Position numbers and translations under genes: made by a program. A model generated the notes under the pieces. The model did no database searches. It saw only the letters and a list, made by a program, of their open reading frames with translations, and was not told where the DNA came from. A DNA stretch of 64,000 nt from Luzula sylvatica (lineage: Eukaryota > Streptophyta > Magnoliopsida > Poales > Juncaceae), in NCBI GenBank assembly GCA_946800325.1, contig OX326960.1:49285355-49349354 (forward strand). Direction: 5' to 3'. The stretch's first letter is position 1; the number at the start of each line of letters is the position of its first letter. Positions 61,480 to 64,000 of this stretch are shown one piece after another.

Positions 61480-63330
61480 GCTCTAATTTAAAAAAAAAAA
61501 GTAATTAGACTCGTGCTTTAATTAATTTCTGTTTTTTTGCTTGGTTATTTGTGTTTTGTTTGAGTTGTGGTATCCAATCACATACTGTAGGAAAGAAACT
61601 GTGAATTAATTAGTGTATACATTATTTTTGTTCATATTTGTGTTCACTTTAGATTCTTTTAAGAACACTTAATTTGCAATTTCTTGGTTAATATGGTATA
61701 GTTTTATGTTGCACGGAATCACAGCTATAAATACGAATATCATATTAGATGTGATAATTTCCAAGAAATACGATGATACGATAATTTCAGAAAATATTCG
61801 TGCAACATAGATTATCACGTGCGGATGATATGTACTATCATTTTTGTCGAGGATAAGCAAGTACACATGACATGCGATGCGACCCATGTTCAGTATATGC
61901 ATCTTTTATTGATTACAAGTAAACAAAAGTTTTGTTTATGTACAATCACGAACGTCTCCATTTGATCGCAAGATCCTTGACCACCACGGAGGAGTAGAAA
62001 CATTCTTGTGTTCCTCGAAATAATGTGATCATTCCGTTTTCTCGACAAGACCTAAAGAATTATTGCTCATCTCGTATTCCGTTTGGTCTTGTATAGTAAA
62101 GCTATTAGACTTTTAATAAGGCTTCCTATCTCTTCGATGCACTGACGAATCTTGAGAATAATTTTTGGAGTATGAGATAAAAATATAACTCTAGAATTAG
62201 TATTATAATTTTTTTTATTGTTCACCGAAATCTTGAGAGTATCAACACAAGCACAAGAGTGTCAACGGGTCGGATATTGCCCGAATTAAATCCGGTACTT
62301 TTATTCGGTTCCGTTGTTCAATTTTAGTGCCGAATCCGAATCTGAACGTTATATTTTCTTTGTACGTGTCATATTTGCATATGAGTTGAAAAAAATATAA
62401 ACAATTAATTATTTATGAAGTAGGCCCATATACATATCTCACCAAAAAAGATCCCATTTTTATTTTTACATGAGTCTGTTTGGTAACCTGAAATTAGAAC
62501 AGAATAAATGAAAATAGCGAAAAAAAATAATTTTATTCCGAATTATAAACGTCCTTCAAGTTCATCCTGGTCGCCCTAATCACGTAACAAGATCATAGTT
62601 TCTGCGTAATAATTCAGTTTTGAACTAATCAATTGTGTTTGCAAATTGCAATGTGATCTTTGTCCTTTACTATTCACCGATTGTGCAATGTCGACTCAAG
62701 AGCTAATTATTCTGAGGTGAATTTGAATATAGATGTGACATTTTAATAGTGAGAATATGGGTCCAAAAAGCTCACTATATTTGAATTTTTGCGAAAATGA
62801 AAGAGGAACCTTCCCTCCTTTGAACACTGAATTTCGTTATACAGTAATACTAAACACCTAGATTTCGCACTTAAATTTTATTTAAAAATATACGTGACAA
62901 ATCATAATTGATTATGTAAAATTTTTAAATGAAAAATACATTTTGGAAGTTCCAAATTTAATCGTCACGTGTACTCGTAAGTATAAATCTAAATAAAAAA
63001 TTCTAGATGTCTATCATTGTTGTTTCGTTGTATCCATTATGATCATGCTTCAACATCAAAAATGCCATCACATTACACCACTTGTTCTGGTTAATATACC
63101 ATTACACATTTTATATAAAATGATATATTGTCTTCTTGAAATAAAAGATATATCCAAATGAAAAGTACGTTTTTTTTTCTCAAACACAATTTACTAAAAC
63201 ATATTGCAACTACTATCATAAAAATATAACTAAACTAATCCATAACCACTCGAAAAAAGAAAAAAATCCATTAATTCTTCTACAGTTTGTGAGAGTAATT
63301 AAGCATTCCAATAGTGATGAATTTTGAATT
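61480..63330. other. Intergenic, no gene recognised
   Basis: AT-rich. 62,260-62,360 has TCGGATATTGCCCGAATTAA-type sequence like the ends of AACCG-rich MITEs. No coding or RNA gene is supported. Confidence 0.45.
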
Positions 63331-63337
63331 AATTAAG

Positions 63338-63975
63338 CTATTTGTCTACAGATTTGTGCTTTTTCCTCATGGTCCAGAATGCTGCACAGTACCTATTCTG
63401 CAATTTAACCCCCCAAAAATATAAGAATTATGAACAAGTTTCATAAAAAGTTGACTAAAATTTTACTCGCAAAGAAAGAGAGATTTTTGCAAAAACAAAA
63501 CCCTCCATTATTGATAATGGAGGGACTTCATTGCAAATTTCTGTATAATTTTTAAGAGCAAAAAAAAAAAAAATACAAAAAGATGAGACATACTTGCATC
63601 ATGGATTTCCTGTTTGCAGTGTAAGTGGTCTCTATCATTTTCTCCACCTATTATGATATTTTTACAAGAATATCACATTTAAATTTTTTAACATGAAATT
63701 ATACATGTTCAAAAATTTCAAATAACATATTTAGTCATTATATACCTCCATTTCAAAACCAAAGGAAAAGGCAACATTTTTCACATCCTCCAGACTAAGC
63801 TCGATCGATAGTTCCTGAGGAAAAATAATAAAATTGTGAAATTACCAAAAAGCCCTCACGTCAAAGAAGAGAAAAAAATTGATATGGCGGAAAAATTGAA
63901 TTGATTCATAATTCATACATCATCACCATACGAGTCAGCAAAATGATATAGCAACGGTCCCATATTTATCCATAC
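63338..63975 (-). CDS. Carnosine N-methyltransferase-like (N2227) protein, 3' part only
   Basis: Four exons on the minus strand, 63919-63975, 63746-63814, 63594-63647 and 63338-63397, join in phase 0 and end at a stop; the 5' part lies beyond the window. They encode VWINMGPLLYHFADSYGDD, ELSIELSLEDVKNVAFSFGF, VEKMIETTYTANRKSMMQ and NRYCAAFWTMRKK. This is the C-terminal signature of the SAM-dependent N2227 methyltransferase family (human CARNMT1; unnamed plant orthologues). The GPLLYHF block is a conserved part of the family. In animals the enzyme methylates carnosine and protein His; the plant substrate is unknown. Confidence 0.88.
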
Positions 63976-64000
63976 CTGTTTAATACAGAAAATTAAAGGA

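Overview
The window is nuclear DNA from a flowering plant, most likely a eudicot. It is AT-rich, its genes are split by short AT-rich GT-AG introns, it carries nuclear tRNA genes with plant-style flanks, and its genes belong to plant families (NPR1-like, SAUR, P-class PPR, TIN1-like). The space between genes is packed with Helitrons, MITE-like elements, LINE fragments and LTR remnants. I could not name the genus.

Layout. 1-2,000 holds LTR-retrotransposon remnants. 2,150-2,725 is a dense array of a TAACGG-containing repeat. 3,060-3,400 is a LINE scrap. 4,045-4,118 is tRNA-Thr, followed by an 11-exon xylulokinase gene (4,325-7,407, +). A three-exon secretory-protein gene resembling TIN1 (7,688-9,404, -) converges on it. 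Its promoter carries an exact ER-stress element, and tRNA-Gln (9,799-9,870, -) lies upstream. 10.1-19.7 kb is a gene-free, internally duplicated block with nested insertions: a solo LTR, three Helitrons, MITEs and a LINE. tRNA-Arg (20,003-20,075) precedes a 15-exon R3H/DEIH-box helicase gene (20,277-27,752, +), whose largest intron holds a hAT-like element with a Mutator-like element nested inside it. A single-exon P-class PPR gene (30,222-31,751, -) has transposon sequence almost touching its stop codon.

An NPR3/NPR4-type salicylate-receptor gene (35,974-38,177, +) lies downstream of a promoter region rich in TGACG and W-box motifs. A TLC-domain membrane protein (40,619-42,300, -) and an At4g15545-like coiled-coil protein (46,905-48,883, -) follow. 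50,010-52,620 is a 2.6 kb near-perfect palindrome with a 9-bp target duplication. 52.8-60.2 kb is a second tandem segmental duplication broken up by a hAT-like MITE, a Mutator-like element, a plastid-DNA scrap and a LINE. A small SAUR gene (61,207-61,473, +) and the 3' part of a carnosine N-methyltransferase-like gene (63,338 to about 63,975, -, running off the right edge) close the window.

The genes do not form a pathway. They are independent plant genes with separate promoters. The most informative signals are regulatory (a UPR promoter, an SA-type promoter, a MITE carrying two G-boxes) and structural (the palindrome, the nested insertions datable against empty sites in the duplicate copy, and an inversion bounded by inverted MITEs). 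All splice sites were placed by eye from GT-AG signals, reading frame and remembered family sequences; no alignment was run.
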